Shown one piece after another: positions 50,701 through 63,252 of a DNA stretch of 64,000 nucleotides. Where the stretch lies: positions 310,001 through 374,000 of the forward strand of contig NW_026947637.1 in assembly GCF_034190915.1 (NCBI RefSeq), given 5' to 3'. A program made the translations under genes and the position numbers. Numbering within the stretch: position 1 is the first letter of the stretch; each line of letters opens with the position of its first letter. Under the pieces are notes generated by a model that worked only from the letters and a program-made list of their open reading frames with translations, was not told the DNA's origin and made no database searches. The stretch is from Cavia porcellus (lineage: Eukaryota > Chordata > Mammalia > Rodentia > Caviidae).

Positions 50701-53700
50701 TCAGGGAACATGCAGTGGCAATGTAGGATAGGTTTCTGAAAAACATCGCGGGGTGGTGCGCATTGTATGGGTGTGTGTTACATTACATTCACTAGTAGGA
50801 GTGAGAAAAACATCGCGGGGTGGTGTGCATTGTTTGGGTTGTGTTTCATTACATTCACTATTAGGAGTGAGAAAAACATCACGGGGTGGTGTGAATCGGA
50901 TGGTCTGAATTAGGATAGGCAATGAGTGGCAATTTAGGATGGAGAAAAGCAACGCGGTGTGGTCAGCATGGGGAGGTCAGGGAACATGCAGTGGCAATGT
51001 AGGATAGTTTTCTGAAAAACATCGCGGGGTGGTGCGCATTGTATGGGTGTGTGTTACATTACATTCACTAGTAGGAGTGAGAAAAACATCACGGTGTGGT
51101 GCGCATTGTATGGGTGTGTGTTACATTACATTCACTAGTAGGAGTGAGAAAAACATCACGAGGTGGTATGAATCGGAGGGTCTGAATTAGGTAAGGCATT
51201 GAGGGGCAATGTAGGATGGAGAAAAGCACCGCGGGGTGCTCAGCATGGGGAGGTCAGTGAACATGCAGTGGCAATGTAGGATAGGTTTCTGAAAAACATC
51301 GCGGGGTGGTGCGCATTGTGTGGGTGTGTGTTCATTACATTCACTAGTAGGAGTGAGAAAAACATCACGGGGTGGTGCGCATTGTATGGGTGTGTGTTAC
51401 ATTACATTCACTAGTAAGAGTGAGAAAAACATCACGGGGTGGTGTGAATCGGAGGGTCTGAATTAGGTTAGGCAGTGAGTGGCATTGTAGGAGGGAGAAA
51501 AGCACCACGGGGTGGTCAGCATGGGGAGGTCAGGGAACATGCAGTGGCAAAGTAGGATAGGATTCTGAAAAACATCACGGGGTGGTGCGCATTGTATGGG
51601 TGTGTGTTACATTACATTCACTAGTAGGAGTGAGAAAAACATCACGGGGTGGTGTGAATCGGAGTTTCTGAATTAGGATAGGCAGTGAGTGGCAATGTAG
51701 GATGGAGAAAAGCATCACGTGGTGGTCAGCATGGGGAGGTCAGGGATAATGCAGTGGCAATGTAGGATAGGTTTCTGAAAAACATCGCGGGGTGGTGCGC
51801 ATTGTATGGGTGTGTGTTACATTACATTCACTAGTAGGAGTGAGAAAAACATCACGGGATGGTGTGAATCGGAGTTTCTGAATTAGGATAGGCAGTGAGT
51901 GGCAATGTAGGATGGAGAAAAGCACCGCGGGGTGGTCAGCATGGGGAGGTCAGGGAACATGCAGTAGAAATGTAGGATAGTTTTCTGAAAAATATCGCGG
52001 GGTGGTGCGCTTCGTATGGGTGTGTGTTACATTACATTCACTAGTAGGAGTGAGAAAAGCATCACGGGGTGGTGCGCATTGTATGGGTGTGTGTTACATT
52101 ACATTCACTAGTAGGAGTGAGAAAAACATCACGGGGTGGTGTGAATCGGATTGTCTGAATTAGGATAGGTATTGAGTTGCAATGTAGGATGGAGAAAAGC
52201 ACCGCGGGGTGGTCAGCATGGGGAGGTCAGGGAACATGCAGTGGCAATGTAGGATAGGTTTCTGAAAAACATCGCGTGGTGGTGCGCATTGTATGGGTGT
52301 GTGTTACATTACATTCACTAGTAGGAGTGAGAAAAATATCACGGGGTGGTGTGAATCGGAGCATCTGAATTTAGGATAGGCAGTGAGTGGCAATGTATGA
52401 TGGAGAAAAGTACCGCAGCGTGGTCAGCATTTGGAGGTCAGGGAACATGCAGTGGCAATGTAGGATAGGTTTCTGAAAAACATCGCGGGGTGGTGCGCAT
52501 TGTATGGGTGTGTGTTACATTACATTCACTAGTAGGAGTGAGAAAAACATCGCGGGGTGGTGTGCATTGTTTGGGCTGTGTTTCATTACATTCACTATTA
52601 GGAGTGAGAAAAACATCACGGGGTGGTGCGAATTGTATGGGTGTGTGTTACATTACATTCACTAGTAGGAGTGAGAAAATTATCACGGGGTGGTGTGAAT
52701 CGGACGGTCTGAATTAGGATAGGCAGTGAGTGGCAATGTAGGATGGAGAAAAGCAACGCGGGGTGGTCAGCATGGGGAGGTCAGGGAACATGCAGTGGCA
52801 ATGTAGGATAGTTTTCTGAAAAAGATCGCGGGGTGGTGCGCATTGTATGGGTGTGTGTTACATGACATTCACTAGTAGGAGTGAGAAAAACATCACGGGG
52901 TGGTGCGCATTGTATGGGTGTGTGTTACATTACATTCACTAGTAGGAGTGAGAAAAACATCACGAGGTGGTGTGAATCGGAGGGTCTGAATTAGGATCGG
53001 CAGTGAGTGGCAATGTAGGATGGAGAAAAGCACCGCGGGGTGGTCAGCATGGGGAGGTCAGGGAACATGCAGTGGCACGGTAGGATAGGTTTCTGAAAAA
53101 CATCGCGGGGTGGTGCGCATTGTATGGGTGTGTGTTACATTACATTCACTAGTAGGTGTGAGAAAAACATCGCGGGGTTGTGCGCATTGTATGGGTGTGT
53201 GTTACATTACATTCACTAGTAGGAGTGAGAAAAACATCGCGGGGTGGTGCGCATTGTATGGGTGTGTGTTACATTACATTCACTAGTAGGAGTGAGAAAA
53301 ACATCACGGGGTGGTGTGAATCGGATGGTCTGAATTAGGATAGGCAGTGAGTGGCAATGTAGGATGGAGAAAAGCACCACGGGGTGGTCAGCATGGGGAG
53401 GTCAGGGAACATGCAGTTGCAATGTAGGATAGTTTTCTGAAAAACATCGCGGGGTGGTGCACATTGTATAGGTGTGCGTTACATTACATTCACTAGTAGG
53501 AGTGAGAAAAACATCTCGGGGTGGTTCGCATTGTATCGGTGTGTGTTACATGACATTCACAAGTAGGAGTGAGAAAAACATCACGGGGTGGTTTGAATCG
53601 GAGGGTCTGAATTAGGATCGGCAGTGAGTGGCAATGAGGGATAGAGAAAAGCACCACGGGGTGGTCAGCATGGGGAGATCAGTGAACATGCAGTGGCAAT

Positions 53701-53847
53701 GTAGGATAGGTTTCTGAAAAACATCGCGGGGTGGTGCGCATTGTATGGGTGTGTTTTACATTACATTCACTAGTAGGAGTGAGAAAAACATCACGGGGTG
53801 GGGCGCATTGTATTGGTGTGTGTTACATTACATTCACTTGTAGAAGT

Positions 53848-56800
53848 GAGAAAAACATAACGGGGTGGTGCGCATTGTATGGGTGTGTGTTACATTATAT
53901 TCAGTAGTATGAGTGAGAAAAACATCACGAGGTGGTGTGAATCGGAGGGGCTCAATTAGGATCGGCAGTGAGTGGCAATGTTGGATAGAGAAAAGCACCG
54001 CGGGTTGGTCAGCATGGGGAGGTCAGGGAACATGCAGTGGCCATGTAGGATAGGTTTCTGAAAAACATCGCGGGGTGGTGCACATTGTATGAGTGTGTGT
54101 TACATTACATTCACTAGTAGGATTGAGAAAAACATCACGGGGTGGAGTGAATCGGAGGGTCTGAATTAGGATAGGCAGTGAGTGGCAATGTAGGATGGAG
54201 AAAGGCACAACGGGGTGGTCAGCATTGGGAGGTCAGGGAACACGCAGTGGCAATGTAGGATAGGTTTCTGAAAAACATCGCGGGGTGGTGCACATTGTAT
54301 GGGTGTGTGTTACATAACATTCACTAGTAGGAGTGAGAAAAACATCACGGGGTGGTGTGAATCGGAGTTTCTGAATTAGGATAGGCAGTGAGTGGCAATG
54401 TAGGATGGAGAAAAGCACCACGTGGTGGTCAGGATGGGGAGGTCAGGGAACATGCAGTGGCAATGTAGGATAGGATTCTGAAAAACATCACGGGGTGGTG
54501 CGCATTGTATGGGTGTGTGTTACATTACATTCACTAGTAGGAGTGAGAAAAACATCACGGGGTGGTGTGAATCGGAGGGTCTGAATTAGGATAGGCAGTG
54601 AGTGGCAATGTAGGATGGAGAAAAGCACCGCGTGGTGGTCATCATGGGGAGGTCAGGGAACATGCAGTGGCAATGTAGGATAGGTTACTGAAAAAACATC
54701 GCGGGGTGGTGCGCATTGTATGGGTGTGTGTTACATTACATTCACTAGTAGGAGTGAGAAAAACATCACGGGGTGGTGTGCATTGTATGGGTGTGTGTTA
54801 CATTACATTCACTAGTAGGAGTGAGAAAAACATCGCGGGGTGGTGTGAATCGGAGGGTCTGAATTAGGATAGTCAGTGAGTGGCAATGTAGGATGCAGAA
54901 AAGCACTGTGGTGTGGTCACCATGGGGAGGTCAGGGAACATGCAGTGGCAATGTAGGACAGGTTTCTGAAAAACATCGCGGGGTGGTGTACATTGTATGG
55001 GTGTGTGTTACATTACATTCACTAGTAGGAGTGAGAAATACATCATGTGGTGGTGCACATTGTATGGGTGTGTGTTACATTACATTCACTAGTAGGAGTG
55101 AAAAAAACATCACGGGGTGGTGCGCATTGTATGGGTGTGTGTTACATTATATTCACTAGTAGGAGTGAGAAAAACATCACGGGGTGGTGTGAATCGGAGT
55201 TTCTGAATTAGGATAGGCAGTGAGTGGCAATGTAGGATGGAGAAAAGCACCACGTGGTGGTCAGGATGGGGAGGTCAGGGAACATGCAGTGGCAATGTAG
55301 GATAGGATTCTGAAAAACATCACGGGGTGGTGCGCATTGTATGGGTGTGTGTTACATTACATTCACTAGTAGGAGTGAGAAAAACATCACGGGGTGGTGG
55401 GAATCGGAGTTTCTGAATTAGGATATGCAGTGAGTGGCAATGTAGGATGGATAAAAGCACCACGTGGTGGTCAGCATGGGGAGGTCAGGGAACATGCAGT
55501 GGCAATGTAGGATAGGTTTCTGAAAAACATCGCGGGGTGGTGCGCATTGTATGGGTGTGTGTTACCTTACATTCACTAGTAGGAGTGAGAAAAACATCAC
55601 GTGGTGGTGCGCATTGTATGGGTGTGTGTTACATTACATTCACTAGTAGGAGTGAGAAAAACATCACGGGGTGGTGTGCATTGTATGGGTGTGTGTTACA
55701 TTACATTCACTAGTAGGAGTGAGAAAAACATCACGGGGTGGTGCGCATTGTATGGGTGTGTGTTACATTACATTCACTAGTAGGAGTGAGAAAAACATCA
55801 CGGGGTGGTGTGAATCGGAGGGTCTGAATCAGAATAGGCAGTGACAGGCAATGTTGGATGGAGAAAAGCACCGCGGGGTGGTCAGCATGGGGAGGTCAGG
55901 GAACATGCAGTGGCAATGTAGGATAGGTTTCTGAAAAACATCGCGGGGTGGTGCGCATTGTATGGGTGTGTGTTACATTACATTCACTAGTAGGAGTGAG
56001 AAAAACATCACGGGGTTGTGCGGATTGTATGCGTGTGTGTTACATTACATTCACTAGTAGGAGTGAGAAAAACATCACGGGGTGGTGCGCATTGTATCGG
56101 TGTGTTTTACATTACATTCACTAGTAGGAGTGAGAAAAACATCATGGGGTGGTGTGAATCGGAGGGTCTGAAATAGGATAGGCAGTGAGTGCCAATGTAG
56201 GATGGAGGAAAGCACCGCGGTGTGGTCAGCATGGGGAGGTCAGGGAACATGCAGTGGCAAGGTAGGATAGGTTTCTGAAAAACATCGCTGGGTAGTTCGA
56301 ATTTTATGGGTGTGTGTTACATTACATTTACTAGTAGGAGTGAGAAAAACATCACGGGGTGGTGTGAATCAGAGGGTCTGAATTAGGATAGGCAGTGAGT
56401 GGCAATGTATGATGGAGAAAAGCACCGCGGGGTGGTTAGCATGGGGAGGTCAGGGAATATGCAGTGGCAATGTAGGATAGGACTCTGAAAAACATCGCGG
56501 GGTGGTGCGCATTGTATGGGTGTCTGTTACATTACATTCACTAGTAGGAGTGAGAAAAATATCACGGGGTGGTGTGAATCGGATCATCTGAATTTAGGAT
56601 AGGCAGTGAGTGGCAATGTAGGATGGAGAAAAGTACCGCAGCGTGGTCAGCATGGGGAGGTCAGGGAACATGCAGTGGCAATGTAGTATAGGTTTCTGAA
56701 AAACATCGCGGGGTGGTGCGCATTTTATGGGTGTGTGTTACATTACATTCACTAGTAGGAATGAGAAAAACATCGCGGGGTGGTGTGCATTGTTTGTGTT

Positions 56801-57659
56801 GTGTTTCATTACATTCACTAGTAGGAGTGAGAAAAACATCACGGGGTGGTGCAAATTGTATGGGTGTGTGTTACATTACATTCACTAGTAGGAGTGAGAA
56901 AAATATCACAGGGTGGTGTGAATCGGACGGTCTGAATTAGGATTGGCAGTGAGTGGCAATGTAGGTTGGAGAAAAGCACCGCGGGGTGGTCAGCATGGGG
57001 AGGTCAGGAAACATGCAGTGGCAATGTAGGATAGTTTTCTGAAAAACATCGCGGGGTGGTGCGCCTTGTATGGGTGTGTGTTACATTACATTCACTAGTA
57101 GGAGTGAGAAAAACATCACGGGGTAGTGCGCATTGTATGGGTGTGTGTTACATTACATTCACTAGTAGGAGTGAGAAAAACATCACGGGGTGGTGTGAAT
57201 CGGAGGGTCTGAATTAGGATAGGTATTGAGTTGCAATGTAGGAAGGAGAAAAGCACCGCGGGGTGGTCAGCATGGGGAGGTCAGGGAACATGCAGTGGCA
57301 ATGTAGGATAGGTTTCTGAAAAACATCGCGGGGTGGTGCGCATTGTATGGGTGTGTGTTACATTACATTCACTAGTAGGAGTGAGAAAAATATCACGGGG
57401 TGGTGTGAATCGGAGCTTCTGAATTTAGGATAGGCAGTGAGTGGCAATGTATGATGGAGAAAAGTACCGCAGCGTGGTGAGCATTTGGAGGTCAGGGAAC
57501 ATGCAGTGGCAATGTAGGATAGGTTTCTGAAAAACATCGCGGGGTGGTGCGCATTGTATGGGTGTGTGTTACATTACATTCACTAGTAGGAGTGAGAAAA
57601 ACATCGCGGGGTGGTGTGCATTGTTTGGGTTGTGTTTCATTACATTCACTATTAGGAGT
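53848..57659 (+). repeat. Partial re-copy of the block start (6,581-bp offset)
   Basis: This segment matches 47267 onward at +6,581 through the marker cassette (53935) and the mcagaaaagcactg-type B near 54893. One extra A-B-C unit (about 210 bp, near 55190-55400) then moves the offset to +6,791, which holds to about 57660 (for example the gcgcattttatggg A module at 49930 and 56721). It ends abruptly in an A module where the sequence jumps back to acataacgggg. Confidence 0.83.
53935..54354 (+). repeat. Marker cassette, copy 8
   Basis: Same cassette, with aggggctc and gcgggttgg as in copy 7. The middle A has gtgcacattgtatgag and keeps aggattgag. It lies 6,581 bp from copy 7. Confidence 0.9.
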
Positions 57660-60600
57660 GAGAAAAACATAACGGGGTGGTGCGCATTGTATGGGTGTGT
57701 GTTACATTACATTCAGTAGTATGAGTGAGAAAAACATCACGAGGTGGTGTGAATCGGAGGGGCTCAATTAGGATCGGCAGTGAGTGGCAATGTTGGATAG
57801 AGAAAAGCACCGCGGGTTGGTCAGCATGGGGAGGTCAGGGAACATGCAGTGGCCATGTAGGATAGGTTTCTGAAAAACATCGCGGGGTGGTGCGCATTGT
57901 ATGAGTGTGTGTTACATTACATTCACTAGTAGGATAGAGAAAAACATCACGGGGTGGAGTGAATCGGAGGGTCTGAATTAGGATAGGCAGTGAGTGGCAA
58001 TGTAGGATGGAGAAAGGCACAACGGGGTGGTCAGCATTGGGAGGTCAGGGAACACGCAGTGGCAATGTAGGATAGGTTTCTGAAAAACATCGCGGGGTGG
58101 TGCACATTGTATGGGTGTGTGTTACATAACATTCACTAGTAGGAGTGAGAAAAACATCACGGGGTGGTGTGAATCGGAGTTTCTGAATTAGGATAGGCAG
58201 TGAGTGGCAATGTGGGATGGAGAAAAGCACCACGTGGTGGTCAGGATGGGGAGGTCAGGGAACATGCAGTGGCAATGTAGGATAGGATTCTGAAAAACAT
58301 CACAGGGTGGTGCGCATTGTATGGGTGTGTGTTACATTACATTCACTAGTAGGAGTGAGAAAAACATCACGGGGTGGTGTGAATCGGAGGGTCTGAATTA
58401 GGATAGGCAGTGAGTGGCAATGTAGGATGGAGAAAAACACCGCGTGGTGGTCATCATGGGGAGGTCAGGGAACATGCAGTGGCAATGTAGGATAGGTTAC
58501 TGAAAAAACATCGCGGGGTGGTGCGCATTGTATGGGTGTGTGTTACATTACATTCACTAGTAGGAGTGAGAAAAACATCACGGGGTGGTGTGCATTGTAT
58601 GGTTGTGTGTTACATTACATTCACTAGTAGGAGTGAGAAAAACATCGCGGGGTGGTGTGAATCGGAGGGTCTGAATTAGGATAGGCAGTGAGTGGCAATG
58701 TAGGATGCAGAAAAGCACTGCGGTGTGGTCACCATGGGGATGTCAGGGAACATGCAGTGGCAATGTAGGACAGGTTTCTGAAAAACATCGCGGGGTGGTG
58801 TACATTGTATGGGTGTGTGTTACATTACATTCACTAGTAGGAGTGAGAAATACATCACGTGGTGGTGCACATTGTATGGGTGTGTGTTACATTACATTCA
58901 CTAGTAGGAGTGAGAAAAACATCACGGGGTGGTGCGCATTGTGTGGGTGTGTGTTACATTATATTCACTAGTAGGAGTGAGAAAAACATCACGGGGTGGT
59001 GTTAATCGGAGTTTCTGAATTAGGATAGGCAGTGAGTGGCAATGTAGGATGGATAAAAGCACCACGTGGTGGTCAGCATGGGGAGGTCAGGGAACATGCA
59101 GTGGCAATGTAGGATAGGTTTCTGAAAAACATCGCGGGGTGGTGCGCATTGTATGGGTGTGTGTTACCTTACATTCACTAGTAGGAGTGAGAAAAACATC
59201 ACGGGGTGGTGCGCATTGTATGGGTGTGTGTTACATTACATTCACTAGTAGGAGTGAGAAAAACATCACGGGGTGGTGTGCATTGTAAGGGTGTGTGTTA
59301 CATTACATTCACTAGTAGGAGTGAGAAAAACATCACGGGGTGGTGCGCATTGTATGGGTGTGTGTTACATTACATTCACTAGTAGGAGTGAGAAAAACAT
59401 CACGGGGTGGTGTGAATCGGAGGGTCTGAATCAGAATAGGCAGTGACAGGCAATGTTGGATGGAGAAAAGCACCGCGGGGTGGTCAGCATGGGGAGGTCA
59501 GGGAACATGCAGTGGCAATGTAGGATAGGTTTCTGAAAAACATCGCGGGGTGGTGCGCATTGTATGGGTGTGTGTTACATTACATTCACTAGTAGGAGTG
59601 AGAAAAACATCACGGGGTTGTGCGGATTGTATGCGTGTGTGTTACATTACATTCACTAGTAGGAGTGAGAAAAACATCACGGGGTGGTGCGCATTGTATC
59701 GGTGTGTTTTACATTACATTCACTAGTAGGTGTGAGAAAAACATCATGGGGTGGTGTGAATCGGAGGGTCTGAAATAGGATAGGCAGTGAGTGCCAATGT
59801 AGGATGGAGGAAAGCACCGCGGTGTGGTCAGCATGGGGAGGTCAGGGAACATGCAGTGGCAAGGTAGGATAGGTTTCTGAAAAACATCGCGGGGTAGTTC
59901 GCATTTTATGGGTGTGTGTTACATTACATTCACTAGTAGGAGTGAGAAAAACATCACGGGGTGGTGTGAATCAGAGGGTCTGAATTAGGATAGGCAGTGA
60001 GTGGCAATGTATGATGGAGAAAAGCACCGCGGGGTGGTTAGCATGGGGAGGTCAGGGAATATGCAGTGGCAATGTAGGATAGGACTCTGAAAAACATCGC
60101 GGGGTGGTGCGCATTGTATGGGTGTGTGTTACATTACATTCACTAGTAGGAGTGAGAAAAATATCACGGGGTGGTGTGAATCGGATCATCTGAATTTAGG
60201 ATAGGCAGTGAGTGGCAATGTAGGATGGAGAAAAGTACCGCAGCGTGGTCAGCATGGGGAGGTCAGGGAACATGCAGTGGCAATGTAGTATAGGTTTCTG
60301 AAAAACATCGCGGGGTGGTGCGCATTTTATGGGTGTGTGTTACATTACATTCACTAGTAGGAATGAGAAAAACATCGCGGGGTGGTGTGCATTGTTTGTG
60401 TTGTGTTTCATTACATTCACTAGTAGGAGTGAGAAAAACATCACGGGGTGGTGCAAATTGTATGGGTGTGTGTTACATTACATTCACTAGTAGGAGTGAG
60501 AAAAATATCACAGGGTGGTGTGAATCGGACGGTCTGAATTAGGATTGGCAGTGAGTGGCAATGTAGGTTGGAGAAAAGCACCGCGGGGTGGTCAGCATGG

Positions 60601-63252
60601 GGAGGTCAGGAAACATGCAGTGGCAATGTAGGATAGTTTTCTGAAAAACATCGCGGGGTGGTGCGCCTTGTATGGGTGTGTGTTACATTACATTCACTAG
60701 TAGGAGTGAGAAAAACATCACGGGGTAGTGCGCATTGTATGGGTGTGTGTTACATTACATTCACTAGTAGGAGTGAGAAAAACATCACGGGGTGGTGTGA
60801 ATCGGAGGGTCTGAATTAGGATAGGTATTGAGTTGCAATGTAGGAAGGAGAAAAGCACCGCGGGGTGGTCAGCATGGGGAGGTCAGGGAACATGCAGTGG
60901 CAATGTAGGATAGGTTTCTGAAAAACATCGCGGGGTGGTGCGCATTGTATGGGTGTGTGTTACATTACATTCACTAGTAGGAGTGAGAAAAATATCACGG
61001 GGTGGTGTGAATCGGAGCATCTGAATTTAGGATAGGCAGTGAGTGGCAATGTATGATGGAGAAAAGTACCGCAGCGTGGTGAGCATTTGGAGTTCAGGGA
61101 ACATGCAGTGGCAATGTAGGATAGGTTTCTGAAAAACATCGCGGGGTGGTGCGCATTGTATGGGTGTGTGTTACATTACATTCACTAGTAGGAGTGAGAA
61201 AAACATCGCGGGGTGGTGTGCATTGTTTGGGTTGTGTTTCATTACATTCACTATTAGGAGTGAGAAAAACATCACGGGGTGGTGTGAATCGGATGGTCTG
61301 AATTAGGATAGGCAATGAGTGGCAATTTAGGATGGAGAAAAGCAACGCGGTGTGGTCAGCATGGGGAGGTCAGGGAACATGCAGTGGCAATGTAGGATAG
61401 TTTTCTGAAAAACATCGCGGGGTGGTGCGCATTGTATGGGTGTGTGTTACATTACATTCACTAGTAGGAGTGAGAAAAACATCACGGTGTGGTGCGCATT
61501 GTATGGGTGTGTGTTACATTACATTCACTAGTAGGAGTGAGAAAAACATCACGAGGTGGTATGAATCGGAGGGTCTGAATTAGGTAAGGCATTGAGGGGC
61601 AATGTAGGATGGAGAAAAGCACCGCGGGGTGCTCAGCATGGGGAGGTCAGTGAACATGCAGTGGCAATGTAGGATAGGTTTCTGAAAAACATCGCGGGGT
61701 GGTGCGCATTGTGTGGGTGTGTGTTCATTACATTCACTAGTAGGAGTGAGAAAAACATCACGGGGTGGTGCGCATTGTATGGGTGTGTGTTACATTACAT
61801 TCACTAGTAAGAGTGAGAAAAACATCACGGGGTGGTGTGAATCGGAGGGTCTGAATTAGGTTAGGCAGTGAGTGGCATTGTAGGAGGGAGAAAAGCACCA
61901 CGGGGTGGTCAGCATGGGGAGGTCAGGGAACATGCAGTGGCAAAGTAGGATAGGATTCTGAAAAACATCACGGGGTGGTGCGCATTGTATGGGTGTGTGT
62001 TACATTACATTCACTAGTAGGAGTGAGAAAAACATCACGGGGTGGTGTGAATCGGAGTTTCTGAATTAGGATAGGCAGTGAGTGGCAATGTAGGATGGAG
62101 AAAAGCATCACGTGGTGGTCAGCATGGGGAGGTCAGGGATAATGCAGTGGCAATGTAGGATAGGTTTCTGAAAAACATCGCGGGGTGGTGCGCATTGTAT
62201 GGGTGTGTGTTACATTACATTCACTAGTAGGAGTGAGAAAAACATCACGGGATGGTGTGAATCGGAGTTTCTGAATTAGGATAGGCAGTGAGTGGCAATG
62301 TAGGATGGAGAAAAGCACCGCGGGGTGGTCAGCATGGGGAGGTCAGGGAACATGCAGTAGAAATGTAGGATAGTTTTCTGAAAAATATCGCGGGGTGGTG
62401 CGCTTCGTATGGGTGTGTGTTACATTACATTCACTAGTAGGAGTGAGAAAAGCATCACGGGGTGGTGCGCATTGTATGGGTGTGTGTTACATTACATTCA
62501 CTAGTAGGAGTGAGAAAAACATCACGGGGTGGTGTGAATCGGATTGTCTGAATTAGGATAGGTATTGAGTTGCAATGTAGGATGGAGAAAAGCACCGCGG
62601 GGTGGTCAGCATGGGGAGGTCAGGGAACATGCAGTGGCAATGTAGGATAGGTTTCTGAAAAACATCGCGGGGTGGTGCGCATTGTATGGGTGTGTGTTAC
62701 ATTACATTCACTAGTAGGAGTGAGAAAAATATCACGGGGTGGTGTGAATCGGAGCATCTGAATTTAGGATAGGCAGTGAGTGGCAATGTATGATGGAGAA
62801 AAGTACCGCAGCGTGGTCAGCATTTGGAGGTCAGGGAACATGCAGTGGCAATGTAGGATAGGTTTCTGAAAAACATCGCGGGGTGGTGCGCATTGTATGG
62901 GTGTGTGTTACATTACATTCACTAGTAGGAGTGAGAAAAACATCGCGGGGTGGTGTGCATTGTTTGGGCTGTGTTTCATTACATTCACTATTAGGAGTGA
63001 GAAAAACATCACGGGGTGGTGCGAATTGTATGGGTGTGTGTTACATTACATTCACTAGTAGGAGTGAGAAAATTATCACGGGGTGGTGTGAATCGGACGG
63101 TCTGAATTAGGATAGGCAGTGAGTGGCAATGTAGGATGGAGAAAAGCAACGCGGGGTGGTCAGCATGGGGAGGTCAGGGAACATGCAGTGGCAATGTAGG
63201 ATAGTTTTCTGAAAAAGATCGCGGGGTGGTGCGCATTGTATGGGTGTGTGTT
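57660..63252 (+). repeat. 10,393-bp tandem duplication, copy 2 (partial)
   Basis: This block follows 47267-52859 at a constant +10,393, including the marker cassette at 57747 and a run of variants to the aaagatcgcgg C module near 63215. Private changes are cacagggtgg near 58302, agaaaaacaccg near 58434, gatgtcagg near 58740, gtgtgggtg near 58942 and taggtgtgag near 59728. The match ends at about 63252, inside an A module. Confidence 0.88.
57747..58166 (+). repeat. Marker cassette, copy 9
   Basis: Same cassette, sister of copy 7 at +10,393 (shares gcgggttgg and aggatagag) and without the gtgtgagttac change. Confidence 0.9.

Larger units (their letters stand above)
47267..57659 (+). repeat. 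10,393-bp tandem duplication, copy 1
   Basis: The block runs from the acataacgggg A module before a marker cassette to the junction near 57660, and repeats at +10,393. It is itself composite: its first 6,581 bp (to about 53847) are partly re-copied as 53848-57659. Differences from copy 2 include gtgagttac near 47725, ggtcatggaac near 48696, acaatcact near 48846, cacgatgtgg near 49010 and a 158-bp patch at 49619-49776. Confidence 0.88.
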
